Shown here piece after piece: positions 50,236-60,810 of a DNA stretch of 64,000 nucleotides. The notes under the pieces were generated by a model, which did no database searches, was not told the origin of the DNA, and saw only the letters and a list, made by a program, of their open reading frames with translations. Positions within the stretch are counted from its first letter, which is position 1; each line of letters begins with the position of its first letter. Origin of the DNA: Marthasterias glacialis (lineage: Eukaryota > Echinodermata > Asteroidea > Forcipulatida > Asteriidae). Both the position numbers and the translations under genes were made by a program. Location of the stretch: positions 22,771,938-22,835,937 of the forward strand of contig OU452226.1 in NCBI GenBank assembly GCA_911728455.2, written 5' to 3'.

Positions 50236-51047
50236 AAGGTGATTTTTGTAATTAATAGTTGTTGTTGTTGCAAATTCATTTGATGTAAGCCAATTAATTG
50301 TGTTGCATCTTACTATAACTGGGGACTAGATGGCAGCAGCCTTGATAAAGTGTGCGCATGCTCAAAACTACGTAAACAATGACACTTTTCTGCTAAGTCT
50401 GCTGACAACCTTCGTTCCAAAGTCTCGCATTCAGGCAATGTGATTAGTATGTGTGTATGTATGTATATATGTATATATGTATGCATTCATCGTGATCATT
50501 CATAGCATAATTACTTTTAATCTAAATCAATCATAATTCAAGACCCAATTGTTTGATGCTGGACGATAAATGAACATGTTTTATAGTTGGTTATTACCTG
50601 TAGCTACTTAGCAAAATAATTATTTAAGGTAGAGTAGGGCCAACATGGGCCATTCAGAATTAAGAACAATCCACGTTTACAAATTGGTGTTGTCTTTTGT
50701 TTAGATTACAGGTCGGGGTCAAAAGAAATAACTAAAACATCAAAATTCAGTTTACAGTGATAATAATAGGAGAAACAGTATTAAACAAAGGGAAAAAAAA
50801 GAACAATACACAGCGGCCTCTTGAAGAGTCTATGTCATGTCTGTACTGTTCCGTTGTTGGGATCGGTCCCTGTTTCGAAAGCCATCCTCCGTGCCGTACG
50901 GGGAGTTTGCGTAATTTTCCACTTCTGTTCAAACTATAAATTGCCAGCTGGAAGCCAGGAGAAGCCATTGAAAACTCCTGAGCTGGGAGAACATTGATCT
51001 AAAATAATATTTTAGATCAATATCTGCTTCATCTGAGGCATTACCCC
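50236..51047 (+). other. Downstream flank of unit 1
   Basis: Conserved with 55079-55895 and partly with 60811-61770: a GGCAGCAG hairpin MITE, a (GTAT)n tract at about 50455-50490, then GGGCCAACATGGGCCATTCA and CCGTACGGGGAGTTTGCGTA. No further exon is supported. Confidence 0.6.
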
Positions 51048-51860
51048 ACACACTGTTCACGTAAGTACACTGTGCATGTACAATATTGGTCGTCCTCTGG
51101 TTCGTTTTCTGCTGCTGCGAGTCTCAATCTCGCAGGAAGTGGTCAAAACCGTCCGGACGTCTGATCCGTGTGATCGTCGATTGACCAGCGGCGGCCTGCT
51201 TCCTATCCTACCAACCCGCACGGTGTGTTTGAAGCAGAGAGCCGGTGGTAGTTTATCGCTCGGATCGTGCACTCTGTACATGTGCATACACCACGTACAT
51301 GTACATTGTATGTACGCGCACAGCGAGCTATGTGGGCCGGCGGCGAGAGCATCGGTCGCAGGGGTCGCGACCCGGTCATACTAAAAAAGGTCACACGAAT
51401 CATGAATATTCATTACTTGCGGATTCTTCGGATTGGCCGCTGGGAAACCAATCAAACTGAAGTCGGCAAATGCCCGCAGAAACTTAAAAGTGTTCTATCT
51501 CGATTTTCCGATATCACAATTCTTAGTTTTTTATATTGTTCGTTACACACACATATAAACTTTTTAAATTCGTTCGCTCAATGAAATTGATTTTTTAATC
51601 CTTTGGTCCAAAATCGGGCAATGCACCTTTAAGGCTTGAACTTGTATTTCATACCAAGAAATCAATTTGGTTTCTCCCATGTTACTACATGTAATCAGCA
51701 TTCTGCTTGTGTTCAAGTGAGAGTTTGAAGTAGAGAGACATACAACCTGTTATGTTACCCAGGTCTTCACTTACACCAGATGCAACAGCAACATGTGGAA
51801 TTTAAAGTTTCATTTCTCAGATGAAAGTGTTCTTTTCATCTGTCGTGGGCTCAAAGACGA
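51048..51860. other. Unit-1-specific insertion or spacer, no gene seen
   Basis: At CATCTGAGGCATTAC the homology with unit 2 ends. The following GC-richer DNA has GTACATGTAC motifs (about 51265-51310) and GATTGGCCGC/CCAATC near 51430, ending near AATGCACCTTTAAGGC. No terminal repeats or exons are recognised. Confidence 0.4.
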
Positions 51861-51869
51861 CCTCACTGA

Positions 51870-52075
51870 GATGCATAACATCACTGAGAAGTCCAGAAAC
51901 GCATCAACACTAAGCATCAGCTTTTAAAACGTGACCAGCAGAAAGAAACAATCTTGCCGCAAAGGGAAATAAAGCTAGTGCCGACGTTATCTTTCTTGTT
52001 CTGCATTGTTAGGGCCACATCCAAGCAAGAAATAAATACCTTGAAAGATAGGCTTCATGAGGTAAATTGATCCGT
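51870..52075 (+). pseudogene. Orphan GPCR leader (no receptor follows)
   Basis: Diverged copy of the segment just before each receptor ATG: GACCAGCAGAAAGAAACAATC, ATAAAGCTAGTGCCGACGTT, ATCTTTCTTGTTCTGCATTG and GAGGTAAATTGATCCGTGA match 48890-49045. The match stops at the point where the receptor frame would start. Confidence 0.75.
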
Positions 52076-52401
52076 GACGAGTATACTGTATACTCGGGCT
52101 TTCCAGAGTCCCGTGGAAAGCACTAAAATTTGAGCATAACAAGAAAAAAGAAACACAATTTTTTTTTTTTATTAAAAACGGGTATTTGTATTTTTATCTG
52201 TTTTCACATTTCGGGCAAATTAACACCTCTGCCCCAAACCAGAGTCACCAAACGCTTATTTATACAGTGCATATCATCATCAGTGTATACGTAAAACATA
52301 AATAATATTCTACTTCATCCGCGATGGAAATTTAATATCTATTAATTTATATCGTCATCATGAATCTATCTTTGGAAACTAATTGATGGGACATGATTTA
52401 A

Positions 52402-53174
52402 TAGACCGATTGCGCGACCAATGTTTACATGTCATCACGTGACCTGTAGTGGGTACTACGTCACCTGATCTGATGGCAAACTACGTGCAAATACATGCTG
52501 TGACCCAAAGAGTCACACCAACAGTCGGCTTTTGGTAAAAATATCACAGTTACTAAGCCCTTGTATTAAAGTTGTATGTTGTGACATTGATTTCAATCAT
52601 ATTACTGTTTCATAAACTACCAGAATTTTACTACAAAAATGATTTATTTTGAGTTATGGACTACCGGCATCTCAGTACCGAAAGTATGGACTACCGATGC
52701 AGCAACTCGTCTGTGTTTTTGTTTGTAATGTAAATCACTGTAATCAAAAATGTATTAATGAACGTTAGAAAAGTAAGCAATTTATACCAAGCCTTGCGAA
52801 ATTTCAAATACACGAAGGAATCACATAGTTTTGGAAAGTCTTTTCTTTGGATAATTTCAGAATTTGAAATTCTTGTGTTGAAAAGTGTGTGATCGCGGTC
52901 GTCTTGTACTCTACAACATCGTGAACCTATACGTTCCTTCAAGTAGAATTTCCAAGACTTCTTGAACTGTCCTTACTGGTTTTATTAGGCCACTCGGAGG
53001 TCTCTGATACAAGCTCTTGAACATTTTTCACAGATTTCGAGAAAGAAAAGCCTCGATCGAACAAAAAAAAAACCGCAACAATCATCATGTATCGTACTGC
53101 ACTTTCCTATGGAGGACGTCGTGTTTGTTTACATTCGATACAGATAACGTGACGTGGGTTCCGCAATCGGTCTA
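52402..53174. mobile_element. Foldback MITE (TAGACCGATTGCGC ends), copy in unit 2
   Basis: Ends TAGACCGATTGCGCGACC and the inverse GTTCCGCAATCGGTCTA; inner arms share CGTGAC and CTCGATCGAACA motifs. Unit 1 reads GATTTAATTAATTAAG across the same point, the empty site. Confidence 0.8.
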
Positions 53175-53923
53175 TTAATTAAATTCTTAGAATTCAATTG
53201 AGAAGCATTGACTCTTAAGAGACCCTATCATCAAATTAATTCATCTTTTTTGTAACGATACAATCTGATCCGGTTCGTGATTGAAAAAAAAAATAAAAAA
53301 TAAAAAATGATTGTGACACTTATTGACTACTCTAGGGGCCCTAAATGCCATTCTAGTTATCATCCAAGCATGAATGCTTGTCATTCTCAATAGATTTGGC
53401 CGATACACGCACTACAACCAATTTGAAAAAAAATCAAGTATCCACCGCGCCCCACACAGACCAACGGCATGTTCCTATGCGTGGCACGGGGTATTTTACT
53501 TGATTATTCTGAAGACAGGTTGATGCATATAAAGGTAAATCTCTGTGACTTGTCTGCATTGTATCTCTTAGTCACCACAAAGCAGACGTGCAGATGATCT
53601 TTCAACATACCGAAACTTAATGGTGCATGAACACTTTGAACGATTTGATGGTTTCTATAAAAAATGAGCGATATTAAAAAAGTCTTCTCCAACGTCTGAA
53701 GTCCTAAGCAACAACACAAAGCATCAGCTTCAAAATCGGGACAAGCAGAAAGGAACAATCTTTCACAAGAAAAGAGAGATAAATCTAATGCCGATGTCTT
53801 CTTTCTCGTTCTGCATTCTTAAAGCCACATCTTCGCAAGGCATAAAAACGATGGAAGATTGACTTCCTTTAAGGTAAAGTGATCAGAAGGAACGCAAATT
53901 TCATCAATACACTGTCGAGGAAC

Positions 53924-55078
53924 ATGGGTTCACAAGTATCATCAAGTGACTGTAGTGCTTCTTACAACATCACTGAGGACGAAGTTTCTGAGTGGCTTTT
54001 TAGTCCAGTAGATACCATCATTATTACCATCATCATACCGATCATCTTGGCATTCGGTCTGATCAACAACTCTACTTTTCTATTAGTAATTTTCCGTTCT
54101 CCAAAAATGAGATCTGCAACTAATATTTACTTGGCACATTTGGCACTGGCTGATCTTCAGTACCTGATTGTGGGTGCTGCCTACCTTCTAGGTGATTACA
54201 AAACAACGCCAATTAAGAAAGGCTCTTTTCTTACGAGCTCAGCAGAATGTATCATTTTTTTCACAGTCATAAATACTGGATATTTTGCATCTATTGCTTT
54301 TGTTACCATGGTGTCATTTGAGAGATACCTTGCCCTGTGCCATCCCATCAAACATCTGAGAATGCGTGGACGGCGTCGAATCAACAAAATAGTGGCAATC
54401 TGCTGGCTGGTGGGATTGGGGTATTCTGGAATATTATTTCCCCGTAAGGCTAAACATGTTGTTGAATGTCTTCAATGGCCCGACAATGACACGTACCTTG
54501 GCTTCCCGTCGACTGTGGCATACTGTAGCGCCATACAGCCATGGGTAATCTACATCACTACTCCACTGTTAAACGTTCCCTGGCTAATTGCACTGGTTGC
54601 CAACATTTACATGTTTGTTAAAATCATGAAGACATTAAACAAGCGCAAGAGTACCTGGGGTAAAACAAACAAAGCCAATGAAGGAATATGTATTCGGAAC
54701 CAAAAAGTAGCCAAGATGCTGACTGTCAATGGCGTTGTGTTCTTCATCTGTCAGACACCGTACCGAGTGATAAGTCTTACTGCATGGATCTGCCTATTGG
54801 CACAGATTCAGGATCCTCTACACGCAAGCCTTGGAAACGCAACGTCATGGATTTCTTTACTTCCCCAGTTTATCAACACCATTGTCAACCCTTTGATCTA
54901 CGGTGTAATGAATTCTCAATACCGTACAGCATTAATGGTTGCGTTTCGGTGCAAAAGAAGATCCAGAAATAAGGACGCTTTTTCAACCGTGTGTCTGAGT
55001 GTCATCAATGGACCAGAGACCCGTACGTCATCATCCAAAACACTTAATGACAATGAAAAGGTGGAAAGCAGACCGTGA
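53924..55078 (+). CDS. Intronless class A peptide-type GPCR, copy 2
   Basis: A 384-residue paralogue of copy 1 with the same start context and all helices intact. Differences cluster at TM2-loop 1 (LQYLIVGAAYLLGDYKTTPI against LLYLIAGAVYDLGRYKTTPI) and TM4 (GYSGILFP against GFSAILIP), the outer half of the ligand pocket. The Cys pair, ERY, NPLIY and the unusual TM6 CQTPYR are kept. The tail carries Ser/Thr (TRTSSSKT) that could be phosphorylated. The same leader (GCCGATGTCTTCTTTCTCG to CTTTAAGGTAAAGTGATC) precedes it, so regulation is probably shared. Confidence 0.9.
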   Translation: MGSQVSSSDCSASYNITEDEVSEWLFSPVDTIIITIIIPIILAFGLINNSTFLLVIFRSPKMRSATNIYLAHLALADLQYLIVGAAYLLGDYKTTPIKKGSFLTSSAECIIFFTVINTGYFASIAFVTMVSFERYLALCHPIKHLRMRGRRRINKIVAICWLVGLGYSGILFPRKAKHVVECLQWPDNDTYLGFPSTVAYCSAIQPWVIYITTPLLNVPWLIALVANIYMFVKIMKTLNKRKSTWGKTNKANEGICIRNQKVAKMLTVNGVVFFICQTPYRVISLTAWICLLAQIQDPLHASLGNATSWISLLPQFINTIVNPLIYGVMNSQYRTALMVAFRCKRRSRNKDAFSTVCLSVINGPETRTSSSKTLNDNEKVESRP

Positions 55079-56109
55079 AAGGTGATTTCTGTAATTAATA
55101 GTTTTTGTTGTTGCAAAATCATTTGATGTAAGCCAATTAATTGTGTTGCATCTTACTATAACTGGGGACTAGATGGCAGCAGCCTTGATAAAGTGTGCGC
55201 ATGCTCAAAACTACGTAAACAATGACACTTTTCTGCTAAGTCTGCTGACAACCTTCGTTCCAAAGTCTCGCATTTACGCAATGTGATTAGTATGTGTGTA
55301 TGTATGTATATATGTATATATGTATATATGTATATATGTATGCATTCATCGTGATCATTCATAGCATAATTACTTTTAATCTAAATCAATCATAATTCAA
55401 GACCCAATTGTTTGATGTTGGATGAGCAATGAACATGTTTTATAGTTGGTTATTACCTGTAGCTACTTAGCAAAATAATTATTTGAGGTGTAGAGTAGGG
55501 CCAACATGGGCCATTCAGAATTAAGAACAATCCACGTTTACAAATTGGTGTTGTCTTTTGTTTAGATTACAGGTCGGGGTCAAAAGAAATAACTAAAAAA
55601 TCAAAATTCAGTTTACAGTGATAATAATAGGAGAAACAGTATTAAACAAAGGAAAGAAAAAAGAACAATACACAGCGGCCTCTTGAAGAGTCTATGTCAT
55701 GTCTGTACTGTTCCATTGTTGGGATCGGTCCCTGTTTCGAAAGCCATCCTCCGTGCCGTACGGGGAGTTTGCGTAATTTTCCACTTCTGTTCAAACTATA
55801 AATTGCCAGCTGGAAGCCAGGAGAAGCCATTGAAAACTCATGAGCTGGGAGAACATTGATTTAAAATATCTGCTTCATCTGAGGCATTACTTTGTTCTTC
55901 AGTGTACAGGGTATGTTAAATAGTCTGTCAACATTCTGAATGCATGGACCCATGCAGCTTATACAGAGCACTTATTTAAACATTTTGTTGTAACGTTTTG
56001 GTAAACATAATCATTAAATATTTCAGTAAAGAAAGTATGTCAATAACCGCTGCTCAGCATTACTCGGCTGAAGCAGATACCTCAAGCAGTATGGAAGTGC
56101 TTAAACTTC

Positions 56110-56640
56110 TTCCAGCCCCAACTCAACATTGGTAATGAAGAAAAAAATGTTCACAGATTTACATAAGACTCGTGATGTCTTAGTTATTAACAATTCGGAT
56201 ACTGAATCATGGTTTCATTGACATTGTAAAAACCTCTCACAAAAATGTCATTATTGGAGTTATGTACAGAGTTACAGACCACCCAGTACTTTGTGCAGTA
56301 ACTTCCTCAACCATTCAAAGGAGATCTTGGATACATTAAATTATGGGGACAAAAATGCTCTATGATTGGCAATTTTAAAATTAACTTACTGGAATGCGAA
56401 ACAGGAAAAACAGTACAAAGGTTAGCTGATACTGTAGCTTCTCAATCCTTCTTTCCAACAATAACTAAACCAACACGAATAACTGAAGGCAGTGCAACTT
56501 TAGTTGATAGCATTCAATATGGAGGTGAAACAAAAACTACACCACAAAGGCGTTTCCATGGTCATAGATCCACAGTCAACACCCAAAAGGTAGATACAAC
56601 TGTAGGACATCACTTCAATCTACCTAATCACTTATATTTC
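56110..56640 (+). pseudogene. LINE endonuclease / Penelope GIY-YIG chimeric fragment, copy 1
   Basis: SQSFFPTITKPTRITEGSAT then LVDSIQYGG is the C-terminal part of an apurinic-type endonuclease domain of non-LTR retrotransposons. It runs into STVNTQKVDTTVGHHFNLPN, typical of the GIY-YIG endonuclease of Penelope-like elements. It ends in a frameshift after FNLPNH. It begins with an end fragment of the CCCCAGCTCAACATTGG MITE. Confidence 0.7.
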
Positions 56641-57640
56641 TGACATTGCATTTGAGAAAACCTGAAGTAGAGATTATCCTTCAACTTTAACTAGCATAAA
56701 GAAGGAGAAGAAAAACAAATTCATTGTATTATCAATAATCAATATTGTCTGGTGGCGCGCTTTCGTGACGTAGACCTAGGCACCAACTGACAATGCACGC
56801 ACAGAGCGACACGGTAATTTCGGGATTGTTTAGCTCTGCATGTGTTTCACTGCAGCCGTCCAAATTTGTCGGTATTTTGGATCTGATGAGAATCTGTGCA
56901 GACTGACGCTATCTTCAGTAGTCTTGCAACCACCAATAATACACATTAACGATATTTTCCATATGAAAAAGGCCAAGATATCAAACAAATTCTCCAAAGA
57001 AACCAAACGCATGTATCCATCGCCCAACACTGACCGACGGCCTGTTCCAATGCCAATGTCTCAACTTTTCCCCTTTTTAGGGGCGCGGGTTTTCGTCCGT
57101 GTTTTTCTTTGTTATTTGTTTGCGATACAACCTACAAACGTTTAACAAACTGGCAGAATTTTTAGGTTAATATGTGTATAATTTGTAGTTTAAACTGACC
57201 TTTAATATCATTACTTGATTACTGCTTTGGTATAATACTTGATTATTCTGAAAAGAGGTTGATGCATAGAAAGGTATATCTATACTTTTCTGTATTGTGG
57301 CTCTTAGTCTCCATAAAGGATACGTGCAGAAGATCATTCAATATATGGAAACGGGGAGTTTGCGTAATTTTCCACTTCTGTTCAAACTACAGAATTGCCA
57401 GCTGGAAGCCAGGAGAAGCCATTAACTCCTTCATCTGAGGCATTACTTTGTTCTCCAATGTACAGGGCATGTTAAATAGTCTGTCAACATTCTGAACGGA
57501 CCCATGCAGCTACAGAGCACTAATTTAGACATTTTGTTGTAACGTTTTGGTAAACATAATCATTAACTATTTCAGTAAAGAAAGTATGTCAATAACCGCT
57601 GCTCAGCATTATTCGGTTAAAGCAGGTACCTCAAGCAGTA
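56640..57640 (+). pseudogene. GPCR tandem unit X: receptor deleted
   Basis: 56640-57351 matches the upstream region of unit 1 (GTCTGGTGGCGCGCTTTCGT, CACTGCAGCCGTCCAAAT, TGATTATTCTGAAAAGAGGT, AAAGGATACGTGCAGAAGAT). At about 57352 it jumps to GGGGAGTTTGCGTAATTTTC, which in unit 1 lies at about 50899, after the receptor. About 2.16 kb, including the whole receptor, is missing. The flank then continues as in unit 2. Confidence 0.85.
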
Positions 57641-57659
57641 TGGAAGTTCTTAAACTTCT

Positions 57660-58317
57660 TCCAGCCCCAACTCAACATTGGTAATGAAGAAAAACAAGAA
57701 TGTTTACAGATTTACATATTACTTGTGATGATTTACTCATTAATAATTGGGATACTGAATCACGTTTCATTGAGATTGTAAACACCCCTAACAGAAATGT
57801 TATTATTGGAGTTATGTACAGAGTTACAGGCTACCCAGTACTTCGTGCAGTAACTTCTTAAATCATTCAAATGAGGTCTTGGATAAGTTCATTATTAAGA
57901 AAAAGAAATGCTATGTGATTGGCGATTTTAATATTAACTTACTGGAATGCGAAACAGGTACAACAGTTGGCTGATAATTTAGCTTCTCAATCCTTCTTTC
58001 CAACAATAACTAAACCAACACGAATAACTGAAGGCAGTGCAACTTTAGTTGATAGCATTCAATATAGAGGTGAAACAAGAACTACACTCAATAGGCTTTT
58101 CTTTTGTCATAGATCCACAGTCGACACGCAGAAGCTAGATACACCAGTCGGACATCACTTCAATCTACCTAATCACTCTATTTCTAACATTATTTTACAG
58201 GGTATGGAGGCATTAGGTAACAACAGAGCGACTATTCGTCTGAGTAGGGAGAAACTGTTGAAAATGCGCTCTCCACACCATTCAACCCCATGGTCTAAAC
58301 ATCCAAGAAGGAAATGA
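57660..58317 (+). pseudogene. LINE endonuclease / Penelope GIY-YIG chimeric fragment, copy 2
   Basis: The best preserved copy. IEIVNTPNRNVIIGVMYRVT and CYVIGDFNINLLECETG are endonuclease motifs, with FFPTITKPTRITEGSATLVD after them. The GIY-YIG part has DTPVGHHFNLPNHSISNIIL and TIRLSREKLLKM. Frameshifts separate the parts. The junction (after the RGETRTT residues) is the same in all three copies. Confidence 0.75.
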
Positions 58318-58866
58318 TAGACCGATTGCGCGACCTACGTCACGTGACCACTTCTGGGTATAAAAAGTAAACACACACGACATCCTCCATAGGAAAGGGT
58401 GGTACGGTACACGATGATTAATGCATTTAGTTTATTCGATCGAGGCTTTTCTTGCTCGAAATCTGTGAAAGATATTCCAGAGTTTGTACTAGAGACCTTC
58501 AAGTGGCTGAATAAAGCCAGTACGGACAGTTCCAGCAAGTCTTGAAAATTGTACAAGTACCGTATAAAATGTGCATGATGTGTACAGTGCACGACGGAAC
58601 GTTAGGCCAGACGACCGCGATCATCACACGTAGAATTTCCAAGACTTCTTGAACTGTCCTTACTGGCTTTATTCAGCCACTCGAAGGTCTCTGATACAAG
58701 CTCTGGAATATTTTCCACTGATTTCGAGAAAGAAAAAAGCCTCGATCGAATAAACAAATGCAACAACCATCATGTACCGTACCGCACTTTCCTATGGAGG
58801 ACGTCGTGTTTGTTTACATTCAATGCCCACTACAGGTCACGTGACGTGGGTTGCGCAATCGGTCTA
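58318..58866. mobile_element. Foldback MITE (TAGACCGATTGCGC ends), copy before unit 3
   Basis: 549 bp, almost wholly two inverted arms of about 240 bp: TAGACCGATTGCGCGACCTA, CATCCTCCATAGGAAAG, ATTCGATCGAGGCTTTTCTT and their inverses. The right flank equals that of unit 2; the left flank is the GIY-YIG fragment instead. Confidence 0.9.
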
Positions 58867-59654
58867 TTAATTTAATTCTTAATATTTAATTGAGAAGATT
58901 TGATGAGACCCTTTTATCAAATTAATTCCTCTTTTTTGATACGATACAATCTGATCCGGTTCTTGCTTGAAAAAAAAATAAAAAAATAAAATAAAACAAA
59001 CAAAAAAATTATTGTGACACTTATTGACTACTCTGGGGTCCTTAATGCCATTATTAATTATCATCCAAGCATGAACGCTTGTCATTCTCAATAGATTTGG
59101 CCGATACACGCAGGAATCATGCAATAGTAGTCAACCAGGTAAAACACTGCAACCAATTTGAAAAAAAGCAAATATCCATCGCCCACACAGACCTACGGCA
59201 TGTTCCTATGAGTGGCGCGGGGTATTTTACTTGATTATTCTGAAAACAGATTGATGCATAAAAGGTAAATCTCTGTGACTTTTCTGCATTGTACCTCTTA
59301 GTCACCACAAAGCAGACGTGCAGAAGATCTTTCAACATACGAAAACCTCAAACCTAATGCATGAACACTTTGAACGATTTGATGGTTTCTGTAAAAATAA
59401 GCGATATTCAAAAAGTCTTCTCCAACGTCTGAAGTCCTGAGCAACAACACAAAGCATCAGCTTCAAAATCGGGACAAGCAGAAAGGAACAATCTTTCACA
59501 CAAAAAGAGAGAAATCTAATGCCGATGTCATCTTTCTCGTTCTGCATTCTTAAAGCCACATCTTCGCAAGGCATTACAACGATGGAAGACTGACTTCCTT
59601 TAAGGTAAAGTGATCAGAAGGAACGCAAATTTCATCAATACACTGTCGAGGAAC

Positions 59655-60704
59655 ATGGGTTCACAAGTATCATCAAGTGACTGTAGTGCTTCTTACAACA
59701 TCACTGAGGACGAAGTTTCTGAGTGGCTTTTTAGTCCAGTGGATACCATCATTATTACCATCATCATACCGATCATCTTGGCATTCGGTCTGATCAACAA
59801 CTCTACTTTTCTATTTGTAATTTTCCGTTCTCCAAAAATGAGATCTGCAACTAATATTTACTTGGCACATTTGGCACTGGCTGATCTTCTGTACCTGATC
59901 GCGGGTGCTGTTTACGATCTCGGTCGTTACAAAACAACTCCAATTGGGAAAGGCTCTTTTCTTACGAGCTCAGCAGAATGTATCAGCTTTTTAACAGTCG
60001 CAAATACTGGATATTTTGCATCTATTGCTTTTGTTACCATGGTGTCATTTGAGAGATACCTTGCCCTGTGCCATCCCATCAAACATCTGAGAGTGCGTGG
60101 ACGGCGAAGAACCAACAAATTAGTGGCAATCTGTTGGCTGGTGGGATTAGGGTTTTCTGCAATAACATTTCCCGGTGTGGCTAAACATGTCGTTGGATGT
60201 CTTAAATGGCCCGATAATGACACGTACCGTGGCTTCCCGTCGACTGTGGCATATTGTAGCGCCATACAGCCATGGGTAATCTACATCACTACTCCACTGT
60301 TAAACGTTCCCTGGCTAATTGCACTGGTTGCCAACATTTACATGTTTGTTAAAATCATGAAGACATTAAACAAGCGCAAGAGTGCCTGGGGTAAGACAAA
60401 CAAAGCCAATGAAGGAATATGTATTCGGAACCAAAAAGTAGCCAAGATGCTGACTGTCAATGGTGTGGTGTTCTTCATCTGCCAGACACCATACCGAGTG
60501 ATAAGTCTTACTGCATGGATCTGCCTATTGGCACAGATTCAGGATCCTCTACACGCAAGCCTTGGAAACGCAACGTCATGGATTTCTTTACTTCCCCAGT
60601 TTATCAACACCATTGTCAACCCTTTGATCTACGGTGTAATGAATTCTCAATACCGTACAGCATTAATTGTTAGCGTTTCGGTGCAAAAGAAGATCCAGAA
60701 ATAA
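59655..60704 (+). CDS. Class A peptide-type GPCR, copy 3, C-terminal tail frameshifted
   Basis: A 349-residue product from the same ATG context. Helices 1-7, Cys109, loop-2 Cys, ERY and NPLIY are intact. At about 60671 one extra base (ATTAATTGTTAGCG against ATTAATGGTTGCG) shifts the frame, replacing the tail by IVSVSVQKKIQK and a stop. The original tail sequence survives in another frame to about 60810, ending in TGA at the old position. The lost segment held the helix-8 cysteine and Ser/Thr cluster. Loop 2 differs (VVGCLKWPDNDTYRGF), and loop 1 equals copy 1. It could be a young pseudogene or a tail-less receptor. Confidence 0.8.
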   Translation: MGSQVSSSDCSASYNITEDEVSEWLFSPVDTIIITIIIPIILAFGLINNSTFLFVIFRSPKMRSATNIYLAHLALADLLYLIAGAVYDLGRYKTTPIGKGSFLTSSAECISFLTVANTGYFASIAFVTMVSFERYLALCHPIKHLRVRGRRRTNKLVAICWLVGLGFSAITFPGVAKHVVGCLKWPDNDTYRGFPSTVAYCSAIQPWVIYITTPLLNVPWLIALVANIYMFVKIMKTLNKRKSAWGKTNKANEGICIRNQKVAKMLTVNGVVFFICQTPYRVISLTAWICLLAQIQDPLHASLGNATSWISLLPQFINTIVNPLIYGVMNSQYRTALIVSVSVQKKIQK

Positions 60705-60810
60705 GGACGCTTTTTCAACCGTGTGTCTGAGTGTCATCAACGGACCAGAGACCCGTACGTCATCATCCAAAACACTTAATGACAATGAAAAGGTGGAAAG
60801 CAGACTGTGA
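60705..60810 (+). pseudogene. Out-of-frame remnant of the copy 3 tail
   Basis: GACGCTTTTTCAACCGTGTG and GACCAGAGACCCGTACGTCA match the tail of copy 2. It is no longer reached in frame because of the insertion at about 60671. Confidence 0.85.

Larger units (their letters stand above)
46350..51050 (+). repeat. GPCR tandem unit 1
   Basis: The left border is near GGGCAAATCAACCCCTCTGC, matched at about 52212. The upstream region (46745-49080) matches units 2, X and 3 piecewise; downstream homology runs to about 51050 (GCTTCATCTGAGGCATTAC), where unrelated DNA follows. It contains an intact receptor gene and a hairpin MITE at about 50325-50430. Confidence 0.75.
52205..55900 (+). repeat. GPCR tandem unit 2
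   Basis: Homology with unit 1 starts near GGGCAAATTAACACCTCTGC. It contains the foldback MITE (52402-53174), absent from unit 1, the receptor and the same downstream flank with a hairpin MITE at about 55165-55274. Confidence 0.75.
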
